DNA of 45,024 nt from an uncultured Bacteroidota bacterium (GCA_902579065.1 CACHFI010000006.1:1-45024); one strand, 5' to 3'. Shown: positions 9,701-17,016, numbered from the stretch's first letter. The notes: generated from the letters alone by a model not told the origin. Translations and numbers: made by a program.

Positions 9701-9834
9701 TTAGACAATACAAGTTTAATAAAACCTGTATCGTTATAACAATCAATTCCTTGAATAGAAATAGTATCTATCTGTGAAAATGCGCTTGAAATACAGATGA
9801 AAACACAAAAAACGCTAGTGATAACTTGTCTCAT
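6760..9834 (-). CDS. Secreted SprB-repeat protein with type B T9SS sorting domain
   Basis: The 1024-residue protein starts with a Sec signal peptide (MRQVITSVFCVFICISSAFS-Q). It consists of about eight or nine degenerate SprB-type beta-sandwich repeats. Each begins with a cysteine and follows the pattern C(Y/F)G..SG.I..GG..PY.Y.W..G......L..G.Y.V.V.D..GC, for example around CYGEASGSINIDTTFGGNFP and CNGLSDGVIHVNVTGGQSP. The last 86 or so residues (from CVPNVFTPNNDQVNDYW to GTVTILR) match the gliding-motility-associated type B sorting tail, with WDGKTENGNEVPDGVYYYHIEL. It should cross the outer membrane by the type IX system and stay at the surface as an adhesin-like protein. Its ligand is unknown. 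It has its own promoter behind rnz. Confidence 0.93.
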   Translation of the reverse strand: MRQVITSVFCVFICISSAFSQIDTISIQGIDCYNDTGFIKLVLSNNSYVLEADDWEHQPYDDSLWYPVDTNSLYFINQTNDSIFTTQCGKHRVTVFDQSNFSFNEYIFFIPCPVTVGLGQEQKIKCFGDSSGILSAPTFGGIVFDPDSSTYDSLGFYYPNDTTGDEYYTYQWFSSSNLLGANLTPIGDSTNILSNVSAGFYNVVVTDAIGCRDTLDFRRINNPYPIEIDSLNLNNISCFGGQDGSIMLAVKGGRKYHSTRNYSYYILDNNNDTIYRSDDLVVSNNFSQLAALSDSSLIIDSILFDNLSFGTYNIVIEDSFGCFIDTLFTLTEPDQYELFVSEVIPIQCLSDSGLFVIDSITGGNGSENYFWTESNTTSNWCFELQVGQGYEIIILDTIFGCSDTLLIDTIQANFEISVSETINDVLCYGEASGSINIDTTFGGNFPYVYTWGGFGQGPLLDSLFEGNYFLEVEDSIGCKQTFYFDVDQNNSIYVNPNLTLPSCNGLSDGVIHVNVTGGQSPYSLNWSNGTGTSDSLFGLPAGSYTLNVIDDNLCEYSTTYTLSQPDSLLLYFDNYSNPLDCYGGLTSISAIITGGTGPYNFLWSNGSTNSQSVIGAGTWSCDVIDNNGCTVSASVTITQPDEFFISDSSSNNPLCSDGGSASIQTTGGTPPITYLWSTGETTQSISNVFVSTCWVIATDSCGNTDSVGFNLPPYDLITSVSYNDTNHTSSVEVDPLSSGTSFLYEWFDINGALVSSNLSDVVNLCQGTYVVKTTDQSNGCFVEDTLIVDWYLLGDIVDLEKTTVYPDSLLWGFGPYTYLWGPSSGFATQQANICPGDHWLEVTDRDGCTIDTFFTIDPISVTLTPGDNLIECNLENLDVELAVTPEGGTDPYTYLWTNGGTDSTTNLALSPGPLSVQVMDNNACTLDTIFRIAAMTPECVPNVFTPNNDQVNDYWNLEQAYLYSDSEITVWGRFGRKVFESEGYQTPWDGKTENGNEVPDGVYYYHIELGNGYDPIQGTVTILR

Positions 9835-9850
9835 TTACATATTTTACAAG

Positions 9851-9858
9851 CAAATATA
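9851..9858 (-). promoter_or_regulatory. Promoter -7 element for the SprB-repeat gene
   Basis: The minus strand reads TATATTTG (9858-9851), matching TAnnTTTG, 16 nt before the ATG at 9834. It lies immediately after the rnz stop codon. No TTTG is seen at the expected -33 distance. Confidence 0.55.
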
Positions 9859-9859
9859 C

Positions 9860-10798
9860 CTAAATATTATTTGATTTATATAAAGTCTCAAAATCTAAAA
9901 TATCTCCTTCTTTTGCTAAGAATGTATTTTCAAATATTTCTTTGCTTTCCATTAACAGTTCATTTAAATTTGAATATCTTTTTGAATAATGACCAATTAT
10001 AAGACGTTTAACATGTGCTTTTTTCGCAATTTTTGCTGCTTCTTTGGTTGTAGAATGACCTGTTTTATTTGCGATTTTAAAATCTTTATCAGAAAAAGTA
10101 GCTTCATGATAAAGGACATCAACATTCTTAATTTTTTTAACTATGTCTGAACAAAATCTTGTATCAGTACAATAAGCATATGAAAATGGCGCAGTTGGAT
10201 CTTTTGTAACATCTGAATTAAAAATAACTTTTCCATTATCTAATTTTATATCTCTTCCCTTTCTCAATTCTGGAATTTTATCAAAAGGAATTTCAAACTT
10301 CTCCAACTTTTCTTTTTTTATTTTTCTTTTGTGTTTAATTTCTTTAAAAATAAATCCAGAACAAACAATTGTGTGATCTAAAATTATATTTCGAACCTCT
10401 AAAGTATCATCCTTAAAAAGGATGATTTCTTCATCTAAAGGAATTTCATGAAAAAAAAGAGGGAAGTTAAGAGAAGTATTAGAAGCAGAAAGCTGTACAT
10501 TTATTACTTCCTTTAACTCAATGTGAGCATAAATATGTAACTCTTTTTTTCGTCCAAGAAGATGCATACTAGTAATCAAACCTATTAAACCAAAATAATG
10601 ATCTCCATGTAGATGACTAATGAAAATATGATTTATCCTTTGAAAACTTAATTGATATTTTCTGAGTTGAACTTGTGTATTTTCACCACAATCTATTAAG
10701 AAAAACCGCTCATTTACATTTAATAACTGAGCGGTTTGTTGTTTGTTAACAGTAGGAATAGCTGAGTCACATCCTAAAATTGTTAATTTATATGACAT
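9860..10798 (-). CDS. rnz: Ribonuclease Z (tRNA 3' endonuclease)
   Basis: RNase Z cuts tRNA precursors after the discriminator base; it is a zinc-dependent metallo-beta-lactamase-fold enzyme of the cytoplasm. The 312-residue length is that of the short form. Zinc ligands are visible in SHLHGDH (61-67) and in the later HEATF, the GHSTTKEAA histidine and GHYSKRY near residue 267. The exosite region around EIKHKRKIKKEKLEKFEIP corresponds to the flexible arm that contacts tRNA. Its ATG overlaps the stop of the upstream secreted-protein gene (TAATG). It is the last gene of the pyrR-led run. Together with tsaC, cca and miaA it is one of four tRNA-maturation genes within 9 kb. Confidence 0.95.
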   Translation of the reverse strand: MSYKLTILGCDSAIPTVNKQQTAQLLNVNERFFLIDCGENTQVQLRKYQLSFQRINHIFISHLHGDHYFGLIGLITSMHLLGRKKELHIYAHIELKEVINVQLSASNTSLNFPLFFHEIPLDEEIILFKDDTLEVRNIILDHTIVCSGFIFKEIKHKRKIKKEKLEKFEIPFDKIPELRKGRDIKLDNGKVIFNSDVTKDPTAPFSYAYCTDTRFCSDIVKKIKNVDVLYHEATFSDKDFKIANKTGHSTTKEAAKIAKKAHVKRLIIGHYSKRYSNLNELLMESKEIFENTFLAKEGDILDFETLYKSNNI

Positions 10799-11565
10799 TA
10801 GAAATCGCTAACTAATAGTTTTTTTGAAATAAATTTATCTGATGTTACAAAGCTGTACGAGTATATACCTTCAGAGAATTCTGATAAATCAAATTGAAAT
10901 TTATTTACACCTGTAACAGCGTGAATTTTTTTGTGACTAATTATTTTCCCTAAACAATCAATAATATAAAAATCAACAAACTCTGATTTTCCAATAACAA
11001 ATTGAAAGTTAGCCTGATTAGATACAGGATTTGGATATACATCAAGAATTTTTAATGTTGAATTAGTTAATTGTTCAATTGTGGCAGCAGTATTTGAAAT
11101 ATCAATATAAAAATAATCAACAGTATCTACTTGTGTTAAACTACCAATTAATGGTACGTTTATTGCCAAAGTTGATGTAGTCATAGTCAAAGGATAATAA
11201 CCAATATCAGCAGTTGAAGGATCTACAGTAGAAAAAATTTCAGCACATCCATATGTACCACCTGGGAAAACACATGTTGGAGGATTACATGAATAAGTAA
11301 AGTTATTAGGCAAGCCACTAACGCTTGTTAATTCAATATTATCGATAGTTACATTAACATTTATTCCGCTTAATGAAACAGATGTATCGAGTGGAGTTAA
11401 AACATCAATTTGAGCTACATATGGCTGACCGACAAAACCTTCTGGCAAATTAGTTATTTCGTCAGGGTAAATATTAGGAGATGTTATCGTTGTGTCAGGG
11501 GTGCATTGAGAAAATAATGAGTGTGATGAGAAAATAATAGTTATTGTAAGAATAAGTCTTTTCAT
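10798..11565 (-). CDS. Small secreted protein with type A T9SS sorting domain
   Basis: This 255-residue protein has a Sec signal peptide (MKRLILTITIIFSSHSLFS-Q). The beta-rich middle part starts CTPDTTITSPNIYPDEITNLPEGFVGQPY and contains four cysteines, including the close group YSCNPPTCVFPGGTYGC. A C-terminal type A sorting tail of about 80 residues runs from LKILDVYPNPVSNQANFQF through SEGIYSYSF to the basic KFISKKLLVSDF end. It should be exported by Sec, then moved to the surface or released by the type IX system. The middle domain is not one I recognise. It sits 10 nt after a small cytoplasmic gene and overlaps rnz by one base, an odd companion for pyrimidine and tRNA genes. Confidence 0.88.
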   Translation of the reverse strand: MKRLILTITIIFSSHSLFSQCTPDTTITSPNIYPDEITNLPEGFVGQPYVAQIDVLTPLDTSVSLSGINVNVTIDNIELTSVSGLPNNFTYSCNPPTCVFPGGTYGCAEIFSTVDPSTADIGYYPLTMTTSTLAINVPLIGSLTQVDTVDYFYIDISNTAATIEQLTNSTLKILDVYPNPVSNQANFQFVIGKSEFVDFYIIDCLGKIISHKKIHAVTGVNKFQFDLSEFSEGIYSYSFVTSDKFISKKLLVSDF

Positions 11566-11575
11566 ATTGTAAGTT

Positions 11576-11866
11576 TTAAAGTTCTAATTGTCTTTCTATT
11601 TCTTCCATATCAATAAAATCATAGGCTTCTTGAAGAGTTGGAACAATATTAAGATTTTCATCAAAATCATAATTATATACTATTACAAAAGAGCCCTTGT
11701 TTTGGTAAATGATTTTATCAAAAGCAACAAATTTATCTTTTAACAAATTTATTGTATTATTATCAATGTCAGTCAAGTCAGCAATGAAGTTTCTAACACT
11801 TTGCGCTGAATTAAGTTTTGAAAAATCATTTTCATCTGAAATTTTAAAAACAAGAGTATTATCCAT
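11576..11866 (-). CDS. Small acidic conserved protein, function unknown
   Basis: A 96-residue protein without signal peptide or membrane segment. Predicted alternating beta strands and helices (LVFKIS, SVRNFIADL, SFVIVYNYDF) and the C-terminal NIVPTLQEAYDFIDMEEIERQLEL stretch give it a small alpha/beta, STAS-like look. From memory, flavobacterial genomes often carry such a small gene beside rnz, with the same VPTLQEA...MEEIER ending, but I cannot verify this here. Its ATG shares a base with the pyrB stop (TAATG), so it is translated from the pyrR-pyrB message. The function is not known. Confidence 0.75.
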   Translation of the reverse strand: MDNTLVFKISDENDFSKLNSAQSVRNFIADLTDIDNNTINLLKDKFVAFDKIIYQNKGSFVIVYNYDFDENLNIVPTLQEAYDFIDMEEIERQLEL

Positions 11867-12792
11867 TAATTTAATTTATTTGAAAGCAAAAATAATACTG
11901 CCATTCTAATTGCTACACCATTTTCTACTTGATCTAAAATAAGTGAATGAGATGAATCAGCAACATCAGAAGTAAGTTCAACTCCTCTATTTATAGGACC
12001 CGGATGCATAATAGTAATTTCTTTATTCAATTTCTCTAAAACAGCATAATTTATACCATACACATTTGAATATTCTCTAAGAGAAGGAAATAGTTGAACA
12101 TCCTGTCTTTCTAACTGTATTCTTAATACATTAGCAATATCACACCAATTTAAGGCTTCTTTTAAATTTGAAAAATAATTTACTCCAAGATCATCTAAAT
12201 ACTTTGGCATCAAAGTCATCGGTCCACACACAGATACATTTGCCCCCAACATTTTCAAACAATATATATTTGACAATGCAACTCTTGAATGTAAAATATC
12301 TCCAATAATTACAATATTCTTATCTGATACTTCTCCATATTTTTCTCTAATTGAATATGCATCAAGTAAAGCTTGAGTTGGATGTTCATGAGTACCATCT
12401 CCTGCATTAATTATACTAGCATCAATATTTCTCGATAAAAAAACAGATGCCCCTGGATTTGGATGTCTCATAACAACCAAATCAACCTTCATAGCAAGAA
12501 TATTATTCACTGTATCTAATAAGGTCTCACCTTTTTTAACTGAGGAAGCGGCGCTTGAAAAATTTAAAACATCTGCAGATAATCTTTTTTCAGCAATCTC
12601 AAAAGAGAGTTTGGTTCTAGTTGAATTTTCAAAAAATAAATTAGCAATTGTAACATCTCTTAAAGATGGTACCTTTTTAATAGGTTGATTTATTATTTTT
12701 TTAAAATTATCAGCAGTCTTAAAAATAAGTTCAATATCATTTCTTTTTAAATATTTAATACCAAGTAAATGATTAACAGATAAACTATCCAT
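11866..12792 (-). CDS. pyrB: Aspartate carbamoyltransferase catalytic subunit
   Basis: PyrB condenses carbamoyl phosphate with aspartate to N-carbamoyl-aspartate, the committed step of pyrimidine synthesis. The 308 residues are of normal length. The carbamoyl-phosphate motif STRT lies at 57-60 within FENSTRTKLSFE. The protein also shows the SSVKKGETLLDT loop, HEHPTQALLDAY and the C-terminal MHPGPINRGVEL. No regulatory chain gene (pyrI) lies next to it, so it probably acts as a simple trimer. It starts one base after the pyrR stop and its own stop overlaps the next start, placing it second in the operon. Confidence 0.96.
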   Translation of the reverse strand: MDSLSVNHLLGIKYLKRNDIELIFKTADNFKKIINQPIKKVPSLRDVTIANLFFENSTRTKLSFEIAEKRLSADVLNFSSAASSVKKGETLLDTVNNILAMKVDLVVMRHPNPGASVFLSRNIDASIINAGDGTHEHPTQALLDAYSIREKYGEVSDKNIVIIGDILHSRVALSNIYCLKMLGANVSVCGPMTLMPKYLDDLGVNYFSNLKEALNWCDIANVLRIQLERQDVQLFPSLREYSNVYGINYAVLEKLNKEITIMHPGPINRGVELTSDVADSSHSLILDQVENGVAIRMAVLFLLSNKLN

Positions 12793-12793
12793 T

Positions 12794-13336
12794 CTATGAT
12801 TTTAAAATTAAAATATTCTTAATGTCATCTTTAACATCCATACTAACAACAACTTTTTCTGAATCAATAGAATCAACTTCCTTTCCTACATAGTTTGGTT
12901 CTATTGGCAATTCTCTTGTTAATCTTCTATTAATTAAAACAAGAAGTTCAATAGTTTTTGGTCTGCCAAATGGCATTATTGCATCAATAGCAGATCTAAC
13001 TGATCGTCCTGTATATAATACATCATCAATTAGTACAACCTTCTTATCATCAACAGTTACATTCATTGACATTTTATGTGGAACGATAGGCTTAGATTTT
13101 CTTCTTAAATCATCTCTATGAAAAGAACTATCTAATTCTCCATAATGAATTTTTTTGTCGATTATTTTTTCTAATTTCTCGTGTATTTTCTTACCGATAT
13201 TCCTTCCTCTAGGCATTAAAGAAACAAGTACCGAATTTTCAAAATCATCATGATTTTCAATTAACTCATGACATAACCGTTCAAAAATTATATCAATTTG
13301 TTTTTTATTTAATATTTCTCTACTTTTTGAACTCAT
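12794..13336 (-). CDS. pyrR: PyrR-type bifunctional protein / uracil phosphoribosyltransferase
   Basis: The 180-residue protein has the type I phosphoribosyltransferase fold with the PRPP loop VVLIDDVLYTGRS at 100-112. It also has the PyrR-like LVSLMPRGRNIGKKIHEKL start and DSSFHRDDLRRK at 69-80, which in Bacillus PyrR contributes to RNA binding and oligomerisation. In Firmicutes PyrR senses UMP and attenuates pyr transcripts through a leader RNA. Here the promoter lies only 6 nt from the ATG, leaving no leader for such an attenuator. The protein may act mainly as a uracil phosphoribosyltransferase or bind elsewhere. It is the first gene of the run to rnz. Confidence 0.92.
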   Translation of the reverse strand: MSSKSREILNKKQIDIIFERLCHELIENHDDFENSVLVSLMPRGRNIGKKIHEKLEKIIDKKIHYGELDSSFHRDDLRRKSKPIVPHKMSMNVTVDDKKVVLIDDVLYTGRSVRSAIDAIMPFGRPKTIELLVLINRRLTRELPIEPNYVGKEVDSIDSEKVVVSMDVKDDIKNILILKS

Positions 13337-13342
13337 TTCTTA

Positions 13343-13350
13343 CAAATATA
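13343..13350 (-). promoter_or_regulatory. Promoter -7 element of the pyrR operon (leaderless arrangement)
   Basis: TATATTTG on the minus strand (13350-13343) matches TAnnTTTG. Its last base is 7 nt from the A of the pyrR ATG (13336), so transcription should begin at or within a base or two of the start codon. The rpsA terminator occupies the bases just upstream, where a -33 element would be. Confidence 0.6.
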
Positions 13351-13352
13351 TT

Positions 13353-13377
13353 TAAAAAAAAACCCCGATAACGGGGT
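13353..13377 (-). terminator. Rho-independent terminator of rpsA
   Basis: On the minus strand ACCCCG-TTAT-CGGGGT forms a 6-bp perfect stem with a tetraloop (13377-13362). It is followed by nine T (13361-13353) and starts 7 nt after the rpsA stop. It cleanly separates rpsA from pyrR. Confidence 0.9.
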
Positions 13378-13383
13378 CTTTAA

Positions 13384-15297
13384 TTATTTTTTTTCCTTTT
13401 CTAAATCATCCTTTAGAGCAGATAAACTATCAAGATCACCTAGAGTAGACTGCTGTTGAGATTCTTGAATCTGCTGAACAGCTTTCTTTGTCTTTGACGC
13501 TTTCTTTTTACTTTCTGCTATTAACTCATCCTTAAACGATGCTGTATGAGAAACAAGTACCTTTTTATTTTCTTTTGAAAATTCAATTACTTTAAACTTA
13601 AGTTTCTCATTAATTTTAGCAGAACTACCATCTGCTTTCTCAAGATGACGTTTTGGTGCAAATGCTTCAATATCGTCATTTAATAGTACCAATGAACCTT
13701 TATCATATTCCTCAGTAACATGACCTTCAAATTCACTTCCTAAAGCATAAACCTTTTCGTGCTTATCCCAAGGATTTTCTTCAATTTGTTTGTGACCAAG
13801 GCTTATTTTCCTATTTTCTTTATCTATATCTAAAACAATAACATCTAGACTTGAATCTACTTTAGTAAATTCAGCAGGATGTTTAATTTTCTTGTGCCAA
13901 GAGAGATCAGAGATATGTACTAAACCATCAACACCTTCTTCTAGCTCAACAAAAATTCCAAAATTTGTAAAGTTTCTAACCTTTACAGTTAGCTTAGAGT
14001 TTAATGGATATTTTGTTTCGATTTCTGCCCATGGGTCTGGCAACATTTGTTTAAGCCCTAGTGACATTTTTCTTTGTTCTCTATCTAAAGTTAAAATCTT
14101 TGCTTCAACATCATCACCTTTACTAAAGAAATCATTTGCACTTCTTAAGTGTGTTGACCATGACATTTCAGAAACATGTAATAAAGCTTCAACTCCAGCC
14201 TGTAATTCAACAAACACTCCGTAATCAGCAACTACTACTACTTTTCCTTTAACAACATCTCCCACTTGAAGTTTTTCATCCAAATCTTGCCATGGATGAG
14301 ATCCTAATTGCTTTAGACCTAGCTGAATTCTACTTTTACCTTCATCAAAATCAAGAATCACAACATTTATAGTCTCATCTAATGTTACAATTTCTTCTGG
14401 ATGAGAAACTCTACCCCAAGATAAATCAGTAATATGAATTAACCCATCAATACCTCCAAGATCAACAAAAACACCATATGATGTAATATTTTTAACTGTT
14501 CCTTCAATCACTTGTCCTTTCTCAAGTTTAGACATTATTTCTTTAGTTTGAACAGCAAGATCTGCTTCAATCAATGCCTTGTGTGAAACAACAACATTTC
14601 TAAATGATTCATTAACTTTTACAATCTTAAACTCCATTTTTCTACCGACATATTCATCATAGTCTCTTATTGGCTTAACATCAATTTGAGATCCAGGCAA
14701 GAAACATTCTATACCAAATACGTCAACAATCATACCACCTTTAGTTCTACTTTTAATTTGACCATTAACTATTTCACCTGTATCAAGAGCTACATTTACT
14801 TTTTCCCAAGCTCTTAAAACACGAGCTCTTCTATGAGATAATATTAATTGTCCATTTTTATCCTCTTGTTTTTCAACTAAAACCTCTACAGAATCCCCTA
14901 TTTTTAGATCTTCGTTATATTTAAATTCAGAACTTGATATTACACCGTCTGACTTAAAATTGATATCAACTATAACTTCTCTATCAGAAATAGCAACTAC
15001 AATACCATCAATAACTTGCTTAGATTCTACAACAGGAAGTGTTTCTGAATATGTGTTAATCAATTCAGCTCTTTCTTTATCAGAGTACACTTCATCTTTA
15101 AGAACAGAGTCCCAACTGAACTCTTCATGTTTTTCTTCTACTACTTCCTCAGCAACTGGAGCTTCTTCTACTACTTCCTCAGCAACTGGAGCTTCTTTTA
15201 CTTCTTTTGATTTTTTACTTGTTGATTTAGATGTTTTCTTTTTTGCAACTTTTGCAACATCTTTTTTTTTGGTTTTTTCTTCTTGTTTTTTTGACAT
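13384..15297 (-). CDS. rpsA: 30S ribosomal protein S1
   Basis: S1 binds mRNA on the small subunit and helps load mRNAs with weak ribosome binding sites. The 637-residue protein has six S1 domains. The first two are divergent (IDGIVVAISDREVIVDINF; VNGQIKSRTKGGMIVDVFG). Three are canonical (SYGVFVDLGGIDGLIHITDLSW; DYGVFVELQAGVEALLHVSEMSW; NFGIFVELEEGVDGLVHISDLSW) and the last is degenerate (FEGHVTEEYDKGSLVLL). An N-terminal extension of about 60 residues is rich in Lys, Ala and Glu and holds a perfect duplicated decapeptide. A Lys/Gln-rich C-terminal tail follows the last domain. It is monocistronic, with its own promoter, a leader of about 115 nt and a strong terminator. Confidence 0.97.
   Translation of the reverse strand: MSKKQEEKTKKKDVAKVAKKKTSKSTSKKSKEVKEAPVAEEVVEEAPVAEEVVEEKHEEFSWDSVLKDEVYSDKERAELINTYSETLPVVESKQVIDGIVVAISDREVIVDINFKSDGVISSSEFKYNEDLKIGDSVEVLVEKQEDKNGQLILSHRRARVLRAWEKVNVALDTGEIVNGQIKSRTKGGMIVDVFGIECFLPGSQIDVKPIRDYDEYVGRKMEFKIVKVNESFRNVVVSHKALIEADLAVQTKEIMSKLEKGQVIEGTVKNITSYGVFVDLGGIDGLIHITDLSWGRVSHPEEIVTLDETINVVILDFDEGKSRIQLGLKQLGSHPWQDLDEKLQVGDVVKGKVVVVADYGVFVELQAGVEALLHVSEMSWSTHLRSANDFFSKGDDVEAKILTLDREQRKMSLGLKQMLPDPWAEIETKYPLNSKLTVKVRNFTNFGIFVELEEGVDGLVHISDLSWHKKIKHPAEFTKVDSSLDVIVLDIDKENRKISLGHKQIEENPWDKHEKVYALGSEFEGHVTEEYDKGSLVLLNDDIEAFAPKRHLEKADGSSAKINEKLKFKVIEFSKENKKVLVSHTASFKDELIAESKKKASKTKKAVQQIQESQQQSTLGDLDSLSALKDDLEKEKK
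15135..15194 (-). repeat. Two perfect 30-nt tandem repeats inside rpsA
   Basis: Positions 15135-15164 and 15165-15194 are identical 30-base units. They encode the duplicated acidic segment APVAEEVVEE in the S1 N-terminal extension. Identical bases, including third codon positions, point to recent duplication or ongoing unit-number change. Confidence 0.9.
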
Positions 15298-15330
15298 TAC
15301 AAGAGGGGGTTTTGTATCTTCAATTTGTTA

Positions 15331-15396
15331 GTAAGATTTAAATGCAACAAATTTGAAAAGCTTTTAATATTTGTTTTATCAATCTAGTTATCTTAC
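15331..15396 (-). ncRNA. Candidate structured RNA element in the rpsA leader
   Basis: Within the leader, two nested perfect 7-bp complementary pairs are seen. The outer pair is GTAAGAT (15396-15390 on the minus strand) with ATCTTAC (15337-15331). The inner pair is AACAAAT (15375-15369) with ATTTGTT (15352-15346), closing over an AAAAGCTTTT self-complementary core. This is a plausible cis-regulatory fold, for example for S1 autoregulation. In AT-rich DNA such pairs can occur by chance and no comparative support is available here. Confidence 0.4.
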
Positions 15397-15419
15397 ATAT
15401 GCACCACTAAATTGGGCGG

Positions 15420-15427
15420 CAAATATA
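15420..15427 (-). promoter_or_regulatory. Promoter -7 element of rpsA
   Basis: Minus-strand TATATTTG (15427-15420) matches TAnnTTTG and predicts a transcript start near 15414, giving a leader of about 115 nt before the rpsA ATG at 15297. A 14-bp AT-only palindrome (15434-15447) lies where the -33 element would fall. Confidence 0.6.
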
Positions 15428-15452
15428 CATCTTTTATTTTAAAATAAATAAT

Positions 15453-16337
15453 CTAGGAAATTTGCTTAATATGATCTGCTACTTCATCCATTAACCATCT
15501 TGGTGTTGAAGTTGCACCACAAATACCAACTGAGTTAGAGTTTTTAAACCAATTCTCATCAATTTCTTTTGTGTCTGAAACAAAATAAGATTGTTTGTTT
15601 TGCTCTTTACATGATAGAAATAACATTTTTCCATTCGAACTCTTTGTGCCACTAACAAAGACTATGACATCATTTTCACTAGCAAATGCTTTTAGCTGAG
15701 GTTCTCTACCAGAAACTTGTCTACATAAAGTGTCATGAACAACAAATTTTAAATCAACATCTTTGCCCAAATCAATTAATTCCTTTCTAATTTCATCTAC
15801 TATAATTTGAAAAGCTTTTGGACTCTTTGTTGTTTGAGAATAAATATAAATTGGTTTTTCAAAATCTATTTTGGAAATATCTTCTTTTGTAGTTACAATA
15901 ATTGCTTCTCCATTAGTTTGTCCAACTAAACCAGTTACTTCAGCATGTCCTTCTTTACCATAAATTATTACTTGTCCATCAATTTTTTTGATTGTTTCAT
16001 AGCCTTCTTTTATCTGATGTTGTAATTTTAAAACAACTGGGCATGAAGCATCCAATAATTCTATATTATTTTTTAATGCAGTTTCATAGGTTGATGGAGG
16101 TTCACCATGTGCTCTAATTAAGACTTTACAATCATTCAGTTCGCTTAAGCGTTTGTGATCTATGATTTCTAATCCTAAATTATTCAATCTATCAACTTCT
16201 CTATTGTTGTGAACTATATCTCCAAGACAATATAATTTGTTTTCTTCCTTTAAAATATTCTCTGCCATTTCAATGGCATATACAACTCCAAAACAAAAAC
16301 CTGACTTTGGATCTACAGTAATTTTAAGTTGTGACAT
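15453..16337 (-). CDS. ispH: 4-hydroxy-3-methylbut-2-enyl diphosphate reductase
   Basis: IspH performs the last step of the MEP isoprenoid pathway, reducing HMBPP to IPP and DMAPP with a [4Fe-4S] cluster. The 294-residue protein keeps the three cluster cysteines C15 (GFCFGV), C99 (DASCP) and C205 (HDTLC). It also keeps H43, H77, H131 and E133 (GHAEV) and the SQTT motif near 167-170. It overlaps the 3' end of cmk by 14 nt, so it is read from the same message. A use of the non-mevalonate pathway by this organism follows. It is the last gene of the lon-porQ-cmk-ispH run; no convincing terminator follows. Confidence 0.96.
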   Translation of the reverse strand: MSQLKITVDPKSGFCFGVVYAIEMAENILKEENKLYCLGDIVHNNREVDRLNNLGLEIIDHKRLSELNDCKVLIRAHGEPPSTYETALKNNIELLDASCPVVLKLQHQIKEGYETIKKIDGQVIIYGKEGHAEVTGLVGQTNGEAIIVTTKEDISKIDFEKPIYIYSQTTKSPKAFQIIVDEIRKELIDLGKDVDLKFVVHDTLCRQVSGREPQLKAFASENDVIVFVSGTKSSNGKMLFLSCKEQNKQSYFVSDTKEIDENWFKNSNSVGICGATSTPRWLMDEVADHIKQIS

Positions 16338-17016
16338 TATGAATATAATTAAAGATTAGTTCGTTTTGTTGTGCAAAATTAAGAGAAGTATTATCAATTA
16401 CAATAGCATCTTTAGATTTTATTAAAGGATTGATCTCTCTGTTAACATCATCATTATCTCTTTCATTTAAGTTATATAACACCTCAGAAAAAGTTAAGCT
16501 TTTGTCAGATGTTTTTAACTCATCATAACGTCTTTTTGCTCTGATTTTTACATCTGCTGTAATAAAAAATTTCAAATCTGCATTAGGCATTACTTTTGTA
16601 GCAATATCTCTACCGTCCATCACAACATTTTTATTTAGGCTAATATCTTTTTGAATTTTTATTAACTTTTTTCTTACTTCATGTATCTGACTAATTTTAC
16701 TAACAAATTGAGACACTTTTTTGGATCTTATTTTGTTTTCAACGTTCACTCCATTCAAAAAAATCTCAGAAATATTGGCGTTTATATTGTAATTATATTT
16801 TATTTCAATTTGATTTAATAATTCAACAACTTTGCTTTCATCAAATTTTTTATCATTAATTATGTTTTTTTCTAAACAAAAAAGAGTTATGGCTCTATAC
16901 ATTGCACCTGAATCAACATAAATCATATTAAAATTCCTTGAAATTTCTTTGGCAATAGAGCTCTTTCCACAAGAGGAATATCCATCAATAGCTATATTTA
17001 TTGCTTTTTTATTCAT
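16324..17016 (-). CDS. cmk: Cytidylate kinase
   Basis: Cmk phosphorylates CMP and dCMP with ATP. The P-loop GYSSCGKS lies at 12-19, followed by MIYVDSGAMYRAITLFCL, the family-specific VMDGRDIATKVMPNADLKFFITADVKIRAKRRYDE around residues 130-165, and NERDNDDVNREINPL and DAIVIDNTSL near the end. The 230-residue length is normal. It overlaps porQ by 4 nt (ATGA) and ispH by 14 nt. The order lon/porQ/cmk is, to my knowledge, common in Bacteroidota, although the products do unrelated jobs. Confidence 0.96.
   Translation of the reverse strand: MNKKAINIAIDGYSSCGKSSIAKEISRNFNMIYVDSGAMYRAITLFCLEKNIINDKKFDESKVVELLNQIEIKYNYNINANISEIFLNGVNVENKIRSKKVSQFVSKISQIHEVRKKLIKIQKDISLNKNVVMDGRDIATKVMPNADLKFFITADVKIRAKRRYDELKTSDKSLTFSEVLYNLNERDNDDVNREINPLIKSKDAIVIDNTSLNFAQQNELIFNYIHNVTT

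Noticed and set aside
14960-15331. Open frame of 123 residues on the plus strand opposite rpsA
   Set aside because: It lies antisense to the S1 coding sequence, is serine/threonine-rich as expected from the complement of Lys/Glu/Ala codons, and has no promoter or family resemblance.
15434-15447. AT-only palindrome after ispH as a terminator
   Set aside because: The 14-bp palindrome has no G or C, leaves no loop, and is followed by the rpsA promoter rather than a T tract; it is not convincing.
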